A DNA stretch of 35,297 nucleotides from Eubacterium sp. (GTDB taxonomy: Bacteria; Bacillota; Clostridia; Lachnospirales; Lachnospiraceae), in assembly GCA_016292095.1 (NCBI GenBank), contig JAEFAB010000071.1:1-35297 (forward strand), written 5' to 3'. The position numbers and the translations under genes are program-made. Below, piece after piece: positions 7,167 through 16,158 of the stretch. The first letter of the stretch is position 1. The number at the start of each line of letters is the position of its first letter. The notes below the pieces were generated by a model, which ran no database searches, was not told the origin of the DNA, and saw nothing but the letters and a program-made list of their open reading frames with translations.

Positions 7167-7751
7167 ATGAAAAAATTAATGGCAGTGCTTCTCGTAGCAC
7201 TTATGACACTGTCCTCTATTAGCGTTATGGCTGCCAACAGTCCGAGTGCTGTGGATTTATACAAGATTACCGTTGCCGGCCAGAGCATTGGCAAAGACGG
7301 CGGTTCCGCAGATGTTAAGGGCGGTTCCATTTCCGTTAGTAAAGGTATGGTAGAAGATGGAAAGCAGGTTACTTTAACAGCTTCTGCCTTTGATGGAAAG
7401 AAATTTGGAAAGTGGAATATCAGTGGTGATTTTACAATTGTTGATGGAAGTTTAACTTCTGATACAATCACAATCATTCCAAACAGTGATATCGATGTTG
7501 ATGCAACGTTCGATGATGCTGAAGATGAAAGCGTTCCGGATAATAACGATGACGACGACAGCGATGATGGCGATGATGGTGACGATGACGATGAAGAAGA
7601 AACAACAGGAACTCAGCCGGTTACTCAGGCTCCTGACAACTCAAACATTTCACCAAAGACAGGTGTTTCTACTAACACTGCTGCTGTAGTAGCAATTCTC
7701 TTACTTTCATGTAGTGGAATTGCAGCGAGCAGAAAAATGAAAAAAGATTAA
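7167..7751 (+). CDS. Secreted SPKTG-anchored protein with acidic linker, second cassette
   Basis: The 194-residue protein has a signal peptide (1 to about 22, cleavage near VMA|ANSP). A small folded domain (about 24-116) ends in a segment (FGKWNISGDFTIVDGS to about DVDATF) that resembles an InlB B-repeat-like beta domain. It is followed by a very acidic linker (about 117-145, mostly Asp and Glu), a Thr/Gln/Pro stretch, the sorting motif SPKTG (162-166), a hydrophobic helix and the tail SRKMKKD. TTAGGAGG precedes the ATG. The signal-mature junction (A-N-S-P-S-A) and sorting signal resemble those of the first cassette's small protein (A-S-S-P-E-A), so the two are likely functional counterparts. 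The acidic block could bind cations or act as a spacer; this is inference. Confidence 0.87.
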   Translation: MKKLMAVLLVALMTLSSISVMAANSPSAVDLYKITVAGQSIGKDGGSADVKGGSISVSKGMVEDGKQVTLTASAFDGKKFGKWNISGDFTIVDGSLTSDTITIIPNSDIDVDATFDDAEDESVPDNNDDDDSDDGDDGDDDDEEETTGTQPVTQAPDNSNISPKTGVSTNTAAVVAILLLSCSGIAASRKMKKD

Positions 7752-7775
7752 TCAATAGATTAACCATATACGACA

Positions 7776-7818
7776 AAAGAACCTTCTTATGTTGAGTTTT
7801 CAACATTGAAGGTTCTTT
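7776..7818. terminator. Bidirectional terminator between convergent genes
   Basis: Arms 7776-7786 and 7808-7818 (AAAGAACCTTC and its complement) enclose a second pairing of ATGTTGA with TCAACAT. It serves the plus-strand SPKTG gene and the minus-strand acyl ligase gene. Confidence 0.85.
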
Positions 7819-7835
7819 CATTATGTTAAACATTT

Positions 7836-9248
7836 CTAATAATATTTTTTTAATTCTTTATACAGGGTTTTCCCCGAATCATTTTTAGGGATTTCATCAA
7901 TGACAACAACTTTAAAAGCAGACGAGTTCAATTTTGTCTTATTAATAATAAATTGTTTCACCCGATTTGACAGTTCAGCATTTTCAATAAAAATATACAT
8001 GTGATCGTCAACGCCCGCGCTTGCCACTTCAATATTGTCAAATTCTGCTTTGATCAGACGATCCACCTCATCCAGATTTACTCTATTTCCGAAAATTTTC
8101 AAAAATCTTTTCTTTCTTCCGACGATATAATAATATCCATCTTCATCCACTTGCGCCATATCTCCGGTATAAAGTATTCCATTTCTTTCATCACCTTTTG
8201 CAAGATCTTCCAGACACTCTGCATATCCTAACGTAACATTTTTCCCTTCATAGACCAGTTCTCCCGTCTTACGAACTTCATCAATAAGGTCCCCTTGTTC
8301 ATCAATTAACCGGAACGTTCCTCCCGGTATTGCAATTCCCATGGAACCACACTTTTCCAAGGATTTATTTGCAGGAAGATACCCCATTCTGGCGGTTGCT
8401 TCGCACTGGCCATACATCACAATAAACTTTTTATGATGTTCCTGTGCATATTCCGCAAATTTTGCATGAAGTTCCGGAGTGATTTTTCCTCCTGCCTGCG
8501 TCATATATCGCAAATCTTTTAAGTCCATTCTGTAAAATCTCAAGCGATGAAGCATTTCATAGGTGTAAGGGACGCCCCCAAAGGAAGTTGCTCTTTGATC
8601 TTTCATAAAGTCCCAAAATGCCTTTTCCATCAGTCCTTTCTTTGTGACAAGGATTGTTGCTCCAACCAGAATATGACTATTAATAATAGAAAGACCGTAT
8701 GTATAATTCATTGGCAATGTTGTGATTGGCCGTTCTGTCTCGTCTAATTTCAAATATTCTACAATTGATTTTGCATTCTCTAAAACGTTTGTATAACTCT
8801 GACGCACAAATTTCGGACTTCCTGTCGATCCGGAAGTTGTGAGCAATAACGCTAATTCCGAATACAATTCATACTTCGGCATTTCTTTGGATTTTAACAA
8901 AACATAATGATACAACTCATAAACCACCTGATATCCGGCAATCTCATTTTCCTCAATGCATGCCTTTGGAGCCCAAATAAACTTTGGTTTATAATTGTCC
9001 ACCAAATTATCTCTTAGTCGAATTTCTAAATTTGCATTCAACATCATTGGAACATATTTATGATTCATAAAAGCAATATATCCAACAACAGAAGCTATGC
9101 TGTTTTCCGCCAAAACGACAACAACACATCGTTCGCCCATCACCGTAGCAATTTCATAACCAATTTTTTCAATCTCTGCATAAGTTACCTGCAAATTATT
9201 ATCATCAACCAGAGCTACATTGTTATTGTATTTTTTCAAATCGAACAT
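7836..9248 (-). CDS. AMP-forming acyl/amino-acid ligase
   Basis: This 470-residue member of the ANL (adenylate-forming) superfamily activates a carboxylate with ATP and usually passes it to a thiol. Motifs are LLTTSGSTGSPK (135-146, ATP-binding P-loop), YTYG, YGQCEATARM (A5-like), YTGDMAQVDEDGYYYIVGR (A7/A8) and the C-terminal PKNDSGK with the adenylation Lys460. It is shorter than typical fatty acyl-CoA ligases. Its neighbour 30 bases upstream is an acyl carrier protein, which suggests that it loads that carrier rather than CoA. It is the last gene of the tilS-ftsH direction and ends at a bidirectional terminator. The acid is unknown: an amino acid, short acyl or hydroxy acid is possible. 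Confidence 0.85.
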   Translation of the reverse strand: MFDLKKYNNNVALVDDNNLQVTYAEIEKIGYEIATVMGERCVVVVLAENSIASVVGYIAFMNHKYVPMMLNANLEIRLRDNLVDNYKPKFIWAPKACIEENEIAGYQVVYELYHYVLLKSKEMPKYELYSELALLLTTSGSTGSPKFVRQSYTNVLENAKSIVEYLKLDETERPITTLPMNYTYGLSIINSHILVGATILVTKKGLMEKAFWDFMKDQRATSFGGVPYTYEMLHRLRFYRMDLKDLRYMTQAGGKITPELHAKFAEYAQEHHKKFIVMYGQCEATARMGYLPANKSLEKCGSMGIAIPGGTFRLIDEQGDLIDEVRKTGELVYEGKNVTLGYAECLEDLAKGDERNGILYTGDMAQVDEDGYYYIVGRKKRFLKIFGNRVNLDEVDRLIKAEFDNIEVASAGVDDHMYIFIENAELSNRVKQFIINKTKLNSSAFKVVVIDEIPKNDSGKTLYKELKKYY

Positions 9249-9278
9249 CGATTACTCTCCTCAATCATTTGCATTCTC

Positions 9279-9512
9279 TTACATTTCAATGTCATATTTC
9301 TTTAAAATATTTTTTCCTTCTTCAAAGGAATTAATATTAATAATATCATCTGTATCTAACTCGATTCCATACGCATCTTCTATTTCACCGATTAAAATCA
9401 TATGTCCTACAGAATCCCAATCTCCTTCTTTATAAGTAGCAGATGTTACTTCTTCTTCTGATATGTTCAGTGCACGAACAAATGCCTGAACGTATTTCTC
9501 GTAATTCGACAT
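9279..9512 (-). CDS. Acyl carrier protein
   Basis: This 77-residue acidic four-helix carrier has the phosphopantetheine site in DWDSVGHM, with Ser34 as the attachment residue, followed by the usual IEDAYGIEL helix. A discrete ACP beside a dedicated AMP ligase points to a carrier for a specialised pathway rather than the fatty-acid-synthesis AcpP, which normally reads DSLD and sits with fab genes. Two SD-like sequences (AGGAGG and AAGGAG) precede the ATG. It lies 18 bases after the acetyltransferase gene. Confidence 0.9.
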   Translation of the reverse strand: MSNYEKYVQAFVRALNISEEEVTSATYKEGDWDSVGHMILIGEIEDAYGIELDTDDIININSFEEGKNILKKYDIEM

Positions 9513-9530
9513 CTCCTTATATCCTCCTAA

Positions 9531-10175
9531 TTATTTAAACACTCTTTCTCCATCTCGATTTTTCATTACCCTTGCAGGATTTCCCATAGCAATAACAGCG
9601 TCAGGGATGTTTCTCTGAACAACCGACCCCATACTAATAATCGAATCTTTCCCGATTGTAATAGAATCCCGAACCGGAACTCCAATTCCAATATAGGTTC
9701 CGCTTCCAATCACACAATTTCCGGCAATCATCACAAAAGCTGAAATTTGCGCATGTTCTTCAATTACCGAATCGTGTGCCACAACAGCATATTGTTCTAA
9801 TGTTACATTATCGCCAATCTTCGTGTCCACGGCAATCATGCATCCCATTTGTGCTATAATCCCTTCTCCTAATTGAGCATCAGGGCTAACATAAACGGAC
9901 GGATGAATAACATTTGCCAATTTATATCCTTGGTCTTTTGCTTTTTTAAACAATAATTTTTTAAATTCCGGTTCCCCCTGCGCAATTACAACTTCTGCAT
10001 CAGAAGGAGAATATTTTTCACAAAACTGCTCAAAAGGCATTCTCTTACAATTTTTGAACGTGTCCGGTTCAACAGTATCATCAATAAATACTATTTCTGA
10101 CCATTTCCCCTGTAAGTCTGCAATTTCTTTCGCACCTTTCCCAGCTCCACCGGAACCATAAATTCCTAATATCAT
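9531..10175 (-). CDS. NeuD-type sugar O-acyltransferase (left-handed beta helix)
   Basis: The 214-residue protein begins with a small nucleotide-binding-like PglD/NeuD N-terminal domain (ILGIYGSGGAGKGAKEIAD, then VFIDD) and continues from about residue 90 as hexapeptide repeats. These include GEGIIAQMGCMIAVDTKIGD and VIGSGTYIGIGVPVRDSITIG. It ends with IPDAVIAMGNPARVMK, typical of the family. Relatives acetylate sialic acids or amino sugars. Here it could use acetyl-CoA, or an acyl group from the adjacent carrier protein. Its ATG overlaps the stop of the upstream amylase gene (ATGA), so it is translationally coupled to it. Confidence 0.82.
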   Translation of the reverse strand: MILGIYGSGGAGKGAKEIADLQGKWSEIVFIDDTVEPDTFKNCKRMPFEQFCEKYSPSDAEVVIAQGEPEFKKLLFKKAKDQGYKLANVIHPSVYVSPDAQLGEGIIAQMGCMIAVDTKIGDNVTLEQYAVVAHDSVIEEHAQISAFVMIAGNCVIGSGTYIGIGVPVRDSITIGKDSIISMGSVVQRNIPDAVIAMGNPARVMKNRDGERVFK

Positions 10176-12286
10176 TTTAACACCTCAATCTTCTGTGAAA
10201 TCTCAGAATTCTTTACGACTGTTTTTTTATACACTACGGATGTTTCAGGCTTTAACGTCAAAGTAATCAGCCCTTCCTCCTGCTGCACTTTTATTCTGCT
10301 GCAATTATAGAATTCCGCATAGCTTTCAATTAATTTTTCATAAACTGTTCCGTCTTCACTTCCCAGTTTCCAAACCGGAATGTTGACAGTCTTTTCATGT
10401 TTGGAAGTGTTAATCGCTACAAATATCTGTTCTTTTTGATTAAATCTTCCATAACTGAGAATATCTTTTTCATAAACTAGTGGCAAATAAGAACCGGTCT
10501 TCAGAACCTGATTTTGTTTATGAATACAAATGGCTTCTCTGTAGAATTCCATGATTTCCAGATTTTCCCGTCCCCAAGGGTAGGTTCTTCTGTTATCCGG
10601 ATCCGTCCATCCACACACGCCCGCTTCATCACCATAATACAGTGTAGGAGCTCCCGGCAATGTCATCTGCATAATTACACCCTGCTTAAAAATCGCCGGA
10701 TTAATATTGACGGATGCTGCTTCCGGTCCTGCTGTTCCGATTCGTCCAACCATCTGATTCGTTCTTGTCATAAATCGGGAGTGATCATGATTTGACAACT
10801 CATTCATCGCAACCAGCAGCGACTGATTCTGCAACTTACTCATCTGATACTGCATGGTTCTGACAAAAGTTTCCGCGTCACCCTTCATTCCCGGATTAGC
10901 ATTGTCTGAATGCTTATCCACACCGGTTAAAAACCAGGTTACTGGATCCATAAACCCGTCATAGTTCATAACCGTATCCCACTGGTCGCCTTGCAACCAG
11001 GAGCTGGCATCTCCATAATGTTCTGCCAGAATAATGGCTTCCGGATTTGCTTCCTTTACCGCCTTGCGGAATTTTCTCCAAAACTCATGGTTGAATTTCT
11101 GGCTGTGTCCCAAATCAGCAGCCACATCTAATCTCCATCCATCTACGTTGTATGGAGGAGATACCCATTTCTTTCCAATTTCCAAAATATAATTGCACAA
11201 TGCATCGCTTCCCTCATAATTGAGTTTCGGCAATGTATCAAAGCCCCACCAGCCCTCGTAAGAGCCGTTGTCCGGCCATTGTTCCTGATAGAATTTAAAA
11301 TAACTGTTATATGGGCTTTCTTTGCTCTGAAAAGCTCCGGCCTCATAATGCGTGTTGTCACGGTACAGCTTTTCACGATCCAGCCATTTATTGAACGATC
11401 CACAGTGATTAAAAACTCCGTCAATAATAATTTTCATTCCTTTTGCATGAGCTTTTTCGACCAACTCGATAAACAGTTCATTACTTGCTTCCAGGTTTGC
11501 TTTGTAGGTTGTGCGCACCTTGTAACGATCCGCATGCTCATTGCAAATATCCCCGTTTTTCAACAATTCACCACTGTCAAATAAAATCTTTCCAATGTGA
11601 GGATCAATGTAATCGTAATCCTGCGTATCATATTTGTGATTGGAAGGAGATACAAATAACGGATTAAAGTAAATAACCTGAACACCGATTTTTTCCAGAT
11701 AACCCAGTTTATCAATTACCCCCTGCAAATCTCCTCCATAGAACTGTCTTGTTCCATCCACTGCAGGATTCTGGTACCAATCGTCAATTTTATCCACACC
11801 TCTGCCAATATACGCATATTCGTTGGAATAAACATCATTGGTTTTGTCTCCGTTGCAAAAGCGGTCAACCATAATCTGGTACATTACCACACCCTTTGCC
11901 CAATCCGGTGTAAAGAATCCCGGTGTCATCCAGAATTCAAAATCTCCGGAATGATGTTCCGATGCACCAATGGCATCATAATAAAGAACTCTGCCGGACT
12001 CTTCCGTAAGACAGAAATGATAGTAGATTTTTTCTCCGTCCTTCAATGCCAAAGTCACTTGAAAGTACTGAATAATCTCTTTTTTCTCTTCCTCTTCCGG
12101 AACAACTACCGGTTCCTCATCTGATTCCACCGGAGCCATCTCGTATTCCTTGCCATCCATCACAAAGAAAACGCTTTGAAGATTTCCGGCTGTACGTATC
12201 ACAAAAGTATATTCACCTGTTTTTTTATTATAACTACAAAATTCATTTGTTCCGTCATGGAACAAGATTTCTTTTTGTCTGTCCAT
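10172..12286 (-). CDS. Glycoside hydrolase family 13 alpha-amylase / neopullulanase type
   Basis: This 704-residue GH13 enzyme cleaves or transfers alpha-1,4 (or 1,6) glucans. An N-terminal beta domain (about 1-120) resembles the CBM34/N domain of cyclomaltodextrinases and neopullulanases. The TIM barrel follows from about 128, with QVIYFNPLF, IIIDGVFNHCG, GWRLDVA (nucleophile Asp387), ILAEHYGD (acid/base Glu422) and ELSNHDHSR (Asp501). The C-terminal beta domain runs to the end. There is no signal peptide, so it should act in the cytoplasm on imported or stored glucan. It follows ftsH by 20 bases and overlaps the acetyltransferase gene by four. The RBS is weak (GTGAG). An acidic insertion (about 54-70) in the N domain is unusual. 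Confidence 0.9.
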   Translation of the reverse strand: MDRQKEILFHDGTNEFCSYNKKTGEYTFVIRTAGNLQSVFFVMDGKEYEMAPVESDEEPVVVPEEEEKKEIIQYFQVTLALKDGEKIYYHFCLTEESGRVLYYDAIGASEHHSGDFEFWMTPGFFTPDWAKGVVMYQIMVDRFCNGDKTNDVYSNEYAYIGRGVDKIDDWYQNPAVDGTRQFYGGDLQGVIDKLGYLEKIGVQVIYFNPLFVSPSNHKYDTQDYDYIDPHIGKILFDSGELLKNGDICNEHADRYKVRTTYKANLEASNELFIELVEKAHAKGMKIIIDGVFNHCGSFNKWLDREKLYRDNTHYEAGAFQSKESPYNSYFKFYQEQWPDNGSYEGWWGFDTLPKLNYEGSDALCNYILEIGKKWVSPPYNVDGWRLDVAADLGHSQKFNHEFWRKFRKAVKEANPEAIILAEHYGDASSWLQGDQWDTVMNYDGFMDPVTWFLTGVDKHSDNANPGMKGDAETFVRTMQYQMSKLQNQSLLVAMNELSNHDHSRFMTRTNQMVGRIGTAGPEAASVNINPAIFKQGVIMQMTLPGAPTLYYGDEAGVCGWTDPDNRRTYPWGRENLEIMEFYREAICIHKQNQVLKTGSYLPLVYEKDILSYGRFNQKEQIFVAINTSKHEKTVNIPVWKLGSEDGTVYEKLIESYAEFYNCSRIKVQQEEGLITLTLKPETSVVYKKTVVKNSEISQKIEVLK

Positions 12287-12306
12287 ATTTTTCTCACTTT
12301 AACTAA

Positions 12307-14133
12307 TTACACAAACAGCGCTTCAAATTCCTGCTGTCCGATTTTTTCTTTCTCAATCAGCAATTCAGCACAAGCATGTAATTGTTCCATATGATCTTCG
12401 ATAATCTGTTTTGCCTGTTTGTAACAATCATCTACAATGCCTTTTACTTCACGGTCAATGGCTGAAGCAGTTTCTTCGCCATATCCTCTGGAATGTGCTA
12501 AATCTCTTCCGATAAATACATCATCCGATTCATCATTATAGTTGATTAAGCCCAAATTCTCGGTAAATCCATACTTTGTAACCATCGCCTTTGCAGCGGA
12601 GGTTGCCTGTTTAATATCCTGGGAAGCACCTGTTGTCACATCATCAAGAATTAATTCTTCCGCAATACGTCCCCCAAGACTTACCATAATTTCCTGAAGC
12701 ATTTTTCCCTTGGTCATAAACATTTCATCTTTTCCCGGCAATGGCATGGTATAACCGGCCGCCCCTGCTCCTGTCGGAATCACGGAAACCGTGTGTACCG
12801 GTCCCACATCCGGAAGAACGTGGAATAAAATTGCATGACCTGCCTCATGATAAGCGGTAATTCTCTTATCCTTTTCAGAAATAATTTTACTCTTCTTTTC
12901 TTTTCCGACACCGACTTTAATCATTGCTTCATTGATTTCTTCCCGTGTCAAGAACTGTTTATTCTTTACTGCAGCCATAATCGACGCTTCATTTAACAGG
13001 TTTTCCAAATCGGCACCTGTAAATCCTACCGTGATTCTTGCTACTTCTTCTAAATCGACATCATCTCCCAATGCCTTGTTCTTTGCATGAACTTCCAGGA
13101 TTTCCTTTCTGCCCTTCACATCAGGAATTCCCACTAAAACTTTTCGGTCAAAACGTCCCGGTCTTAAAATCGCCGGATCCAAAATATCCACACGGTTTGT
13201 TGCAGCCATTACAATAATGCCTTCATTAACACCGAATCCGTCCATTTCCACTAACAACTGGTTCAATGTCTGTTCACGTTCGTCATGGCCACCGCCCATA
13301 CCGGTACCTCTACGACGCGCTACCGCATCAATTTCGTCAATAAAGATAATACAAGGGGAATTTCTCTTTGCTTCCGCAAACAAGTCTCTTACTCGGGAAG
13401 CACCGACACCTACAAACATTTCCACAAAGTCAGAACCTGAAATTGTGAAAAACGGAACTCCTGCTTCGCCTGCAGTTGCCTTTGCCAAAAGAGTTTTACC
13501 GGTTCCCGGCAAACCTTCTAACAATACACCCTTTGGAATTCTTGCCCCTAACTGAATGTATTTTTTCGGATTTTTCAGGAAATCAACAATTTCCTCTAAC
13601 TCTTCTTTTTCTTCTCTCAATCCTGCAACCTTTGTAAAGTCCATGTTTTTGACTTCTACAACCATCTTTGCACGGCTCTTTCCAAAGTTTGCCATCTTTG
13701 CTCCGCCGCCACCACCGGCACCGGCATTCATCACAAAGAAAATAATAACGATTGGAATAATCATTAAAAGAACCGGCAAAATCGTTGTGACAAAAACGCT
13801 GTCTCTGGAAACATCCAAAACGGTAGGTTCCAGTGCTTTTTCCGCTGTTTGATTATATTCCTCTAAATCTTCCAGCACTTTATTCACATCTGTAACATAT
13901 ACCGACTCTGTTTTATTTTTTCCCAACGAAACAATCAAACGTCCTGTCGGGATTTCCTTATTCTGCTTAATTGTAACTTCTGTGACTTTTCCGGATTTCA
14001 AATCCTTCATAAAATCATTATACTTGTACTCTCCCTGGTTAAAGTTGTCCGAAGTATATACCATCAATCCAATGAGCATAGCCACTGCAACCAATAAGTA
14101 TATTCTCGAAAACTTACTTTTTCCTGTATTCAA
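12307..14133 (-). CDS. ftsH: ATP-dependent zinc metalloprotease FtsH
   Basis: FtsH is a hexameric membrane AAA+ protease that degrades regulatory and misfolded membrane proteins. The 608-residue protein has two membrane segments (about 11-25 and 113-136) around an extracytoplasmic domain, then a Gly-rich hinge. The AAA module has Walker A GLPGTGKT (207-214), Walker B IIFIDEID (262-269) and the pore region [13 protein letters not shown]. The arginine-finger region is [18 protein letters not shown]. The protease domain has the zinc-binding HEAGH (429-433). Its place after tilS and hpt is the conserved Firmicutes order. RBS AAGGAGG is present upstream of the ATG. Confidence 0.97.
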   Translation of the reverse strand: MNTGKSKFSRIYLLVAVAMLIGLMVYTSDNFNQGEYKYNDFMKDLKSGKVTEVTIKQNKEIPTGRLIVSLGKNKTESVYVTDVNKVLEDLEEYNQTAEKALEPTVLDVSRDSVFVTTILPVLLMIIPIVIIFFVMNAGAGGGGGAKMANFGKSRAKMVVEVKNMDFTKVAGLREEKEELEEIVDFLKNPKKYIQLGARIPKGVLLEGLPGTGKTLLAKATAGEAGVPFFTISGSDFVEMFVGVGASRVRDLFAEAKRNSPCIIFIDEIDAVARRRGTGMGGGHDEREQTLNQLLVEMDGFGVNEGIIVMAATNRVDILDPAILRPGRFDRKVLVGIPDVKGRKEILEVHAKNKALGDDVDLEEVARITVGFTGADLENLLNEASIMAAVKNKQFLTREEINEAMIKVGVGKEKKSKIISEKDKRITAYHEAGHAILFHVLPDVGPVHTVSVIPTGAGAAGYTMPLPGKDEMFMTKGKMLQEIMVSLGGRIAEELILDDVTTGASQDIKQATSAAKAMVTKYGFTENLGLINYNDESDDVFIGRDLAHSRGYGEETASAIDREVKGIVDDCYKQAKQIIEDHMEQLHACAELLIEKEKIGQQEFEALFV

Positions 14134-14173
14134 AAATCAATCCTCCTTCTCCATACAATATGTTTTCTCAAAT

Positions 14174-14695
14174 TTATAACTGAACTTCACCGATATACGG
14201 CAAATCTCGATATCTCTGGTCATAATCCAGTCCGTAGCCCACTACAAACCGGTCTTCAATTTCAAATCCAACATAATCAACGGTTACATCCACTTCCCGC
14301 CTTGCCGGTTTATCCAACAACGCAGTCGTCCGGATACTTGCAGGCTTTCTCTCTTTCAAAAGATCCAGAAGCTTTGCTAAAGTATTTCCGGTATCGATAA
14401 TATCTTCTACAATCAACACATCTTTGTTTTCAATGCTCTCTTCCAAATCTTTCTGTATCGTGACCGTCCCACTGCTTACCGTCCCTGCTCCATAGCTGGA
14501 TGCTTTCATAAAATCCATCCTAGTCGGTACAGTAAGACGTTTCACCAAATCACAGGTATAGAAGACGCTTCCCTTCAGGATACAGATTACATACAGTTCT
14601 TTTCCTGCATAATCAGCACTGATTTCTTTCGCAATTTCGCAAATTCTCTGTTCAATTGTTTCTTCACTAATCATTACGCGGATGTTTTCTTTCAT
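14174..14695 (-). CDS. hpt: Hypoxanthine phosphoribosyltransferase
   Basis: The enzyme salvages hypoxanthine and guanine with PRPP to form IMP and GMP in the cytoplasm. The 173-residue protein carries the PRPP-binding motif VLIVEDIIDTGNT (93-105) and ILKGSVFY (39-46). It also has the flexible-loop SSYGAGT and the purine-contacting VGFEIEDRFVVGYGLDY. It starts ten bases after tilS and 41 bases before ftsH, as in other Firmicutes. Confidence 0.95.
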   Translation of the reverse strand: MKENIRVMISEETIEQRICEIAKEISADYAGKELYVICILKGSVFYTCDLVKRLTVPTRMDFMKASSYGAGTVSSGTVTIQKDLEESIENKDVLIVEDIIDTGNTLAKLLDLLKERKPASIRTTALLDKPARREVDVTVDYVGFEIEDRFVVGYGLDYDQRYRDLPYIGEVQL

Positions 14696-14705
14696 TGGCC
14701 TGACC

Positions 14706-16061
14706 TCACCGTCCCTGACGATAATCCACCCGAAGAATCCTTTTCGTATCTTTTGTCACTTTGTACTCGGAACTGATTCGGTGTCCCACAATCCAAAGCA
14801 CATGAGAGCCTTCCGTCAATAAACAAAGCTCTTCTCTTTCTTCTTTCGGAATTTTTTTATCTATAAAATACTGTTTCAGTTTTTTATGCTTTCCATCATC
14901 AATACACAGGAAGTCTCCTGGCTGTCGATTTCTGGCACTTAACTTTTCTATTTTATCATAATCAAACCATTTCGTATACATCAATTCCGGGATATTGTCC
15001 CTGTCAAACTGTTCTGTTTCCTCTGCAAGGCAGAAGAACTGATTTTCATAAATTGTTCCGTTTTCAAACAGAACTTTCTCTTCTTTCACAATCTTCTGTG
15101 TATTGCGTTCACGAATAGCAACACCTTCATATGTTTTTACCGCTCTCAAAGCATACGGTAAATCAATGCTTCTGGAAACCTGCATTTTAGACAGTTTAAT
15201 AATCAGTTCAATATGGCTTTTGGTAATATCCTTCAGTCCCTGTGCCTGTTCTGCAATTGCCTTTCGAATCACGCCTTTCACCAAAGCCTTCGGCAATGCA
15301 AATGCTTCCTGAGCAATGACACCGTTTTCCACATACTCCTCATAGGCCTGCTGAATTTGGATATCCATAAACTCAGAAATTTCCCGCAGGTTTTCAGCCG
15401 CATTTACAATATTATATTCTGCTTTTACATTGATATTTTCCCGAACCCAGGAAAGAAGTTCCAATCTGATTTTATTTCTGCTGTAATCTGTCAGATTATT
15501 TGTATAATCGGAACGATATTCCAAACCGTTCTTTTTCAGATATGCTTCAATTTCTTCCCGCTTGCATCCCAGAAGCGGTCTGACAATATAATCTCTTTTC
15601 ACCGGGATTCCCGTTAACCCTTTCAGCCCGGTCCCACGGAACAGATTAAACAGGATGGTCTCCGCATTATCATTCTGATTATGGGCTACCGCAACTTTCT
15701 GTGCCTTTAGCAGCTCCATATATTTTCCGTAAATTTCATAACGAACCTTTCTTCCTGCCTCTTCTTCCGTCATGCCTGTTTCGCTGGCAATCTTCGGAAC
15801 ATTAACTGTTTCCAGATAGAAAGGAACATTCAGTTTCTTACACAGTCTTTGAACAAAATCCGCATCTTTCTGTGCCTCAATTCCACGAATCATATGATTT
15901 ACATGAACCACATAAATTTGTATTCCCAAAGACTCCTTTAATTCGCTTAATAACGAAAGCATACAAATGGAATCAGCGCCGCCGGAAACCCCCAGTACGA
16001 CGCTATCCCCCTGCTCAAATATTCTCTTTTCCCTAATATATTCATATACCTTCAATTTCAT
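14706..16061 (-). CDS. tilS: tRNA(Ile)-lysidine synthetase TilS
   Basis: TilS attaches lysine to C34 of the CAU-anticodon tRNA-Ile so that it reads AUA. The 451-residue protein has the N-terminal PP-loop SGGADS (26-31) in VVLGVSGGADSICMLSLL, the VHVNHMIRG and VAHNQNDNAETILFNLFRGTGLKGLTG signatures, and a C-terminal tRNA-binding domain. That domain includes NRQPGDFL, KKLKQYFIDKKIPKEER and LWIVGHRIS. It has a near-consensus promoter directly upstream and heads the tilS-hpt-ftsH transcription unit. Confidence 0.95.
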   Translation of the reverse strand: MKLKVYEYIREKRIFEQGDSVVLGVSGGADSICMLSLLSELKESLGIQIYVVHVNHMIRGIEAQKDADFVQRLCKKLNVPFYLETVNVPKIASETGMTEEEAGRKVRYEIYGKYMELLKAQKVAVAHNQNDNAETILFNLFRGTGLKGLTGIPVKRDYIVRPLLGCKREEIEAYLKKNGLEYRSDYTNNLTDYSRNKIRLELLSWVRENINVKAEYNIVNAAENLREISEFMDIQIQQAYEEYVENGVIAQEAFALPKALVKGVIRKAIAEQAQGLKDITKSHIELIIKLSKMQVSRSIDLPYALRAVKTYEGVAIRERNTQKIVKEEKVLFENGTIYENQFFCLAEETEQFDRDNIPELMYTKWFDYDKIEKLSARNRQPGDFLCIDDGKHKKLKQYFIDKKIPKEEREELCLLTEGSHVLWIVGHRISSEYKVTKDTKRILRVDYRQGR

Positions 16062-16113
16062 AGTCCATTCCTGCCTTTTCCACTTATTTCACGTCATTTT
16101 TACCACTATATTA

Positions 16114-16142
16114 ATAATAGTTTACGCAGGTTTTTCTGTCAA
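16114..16142 (-). promoter_or_regulatory. Promoter of the tilS-hpt-ftsH unit
   Basis: On the minus strand TTGACA (16142-16137), a 17-base spacer and TATTAT (16119-16114) form a strong sigma-A-type promoter, 52 bases before the tilS ATG and just after the spoIIE stop. Confidence 0.8.
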
Positions 16143-16158
16143 ATAAAGTCCCCTTATT

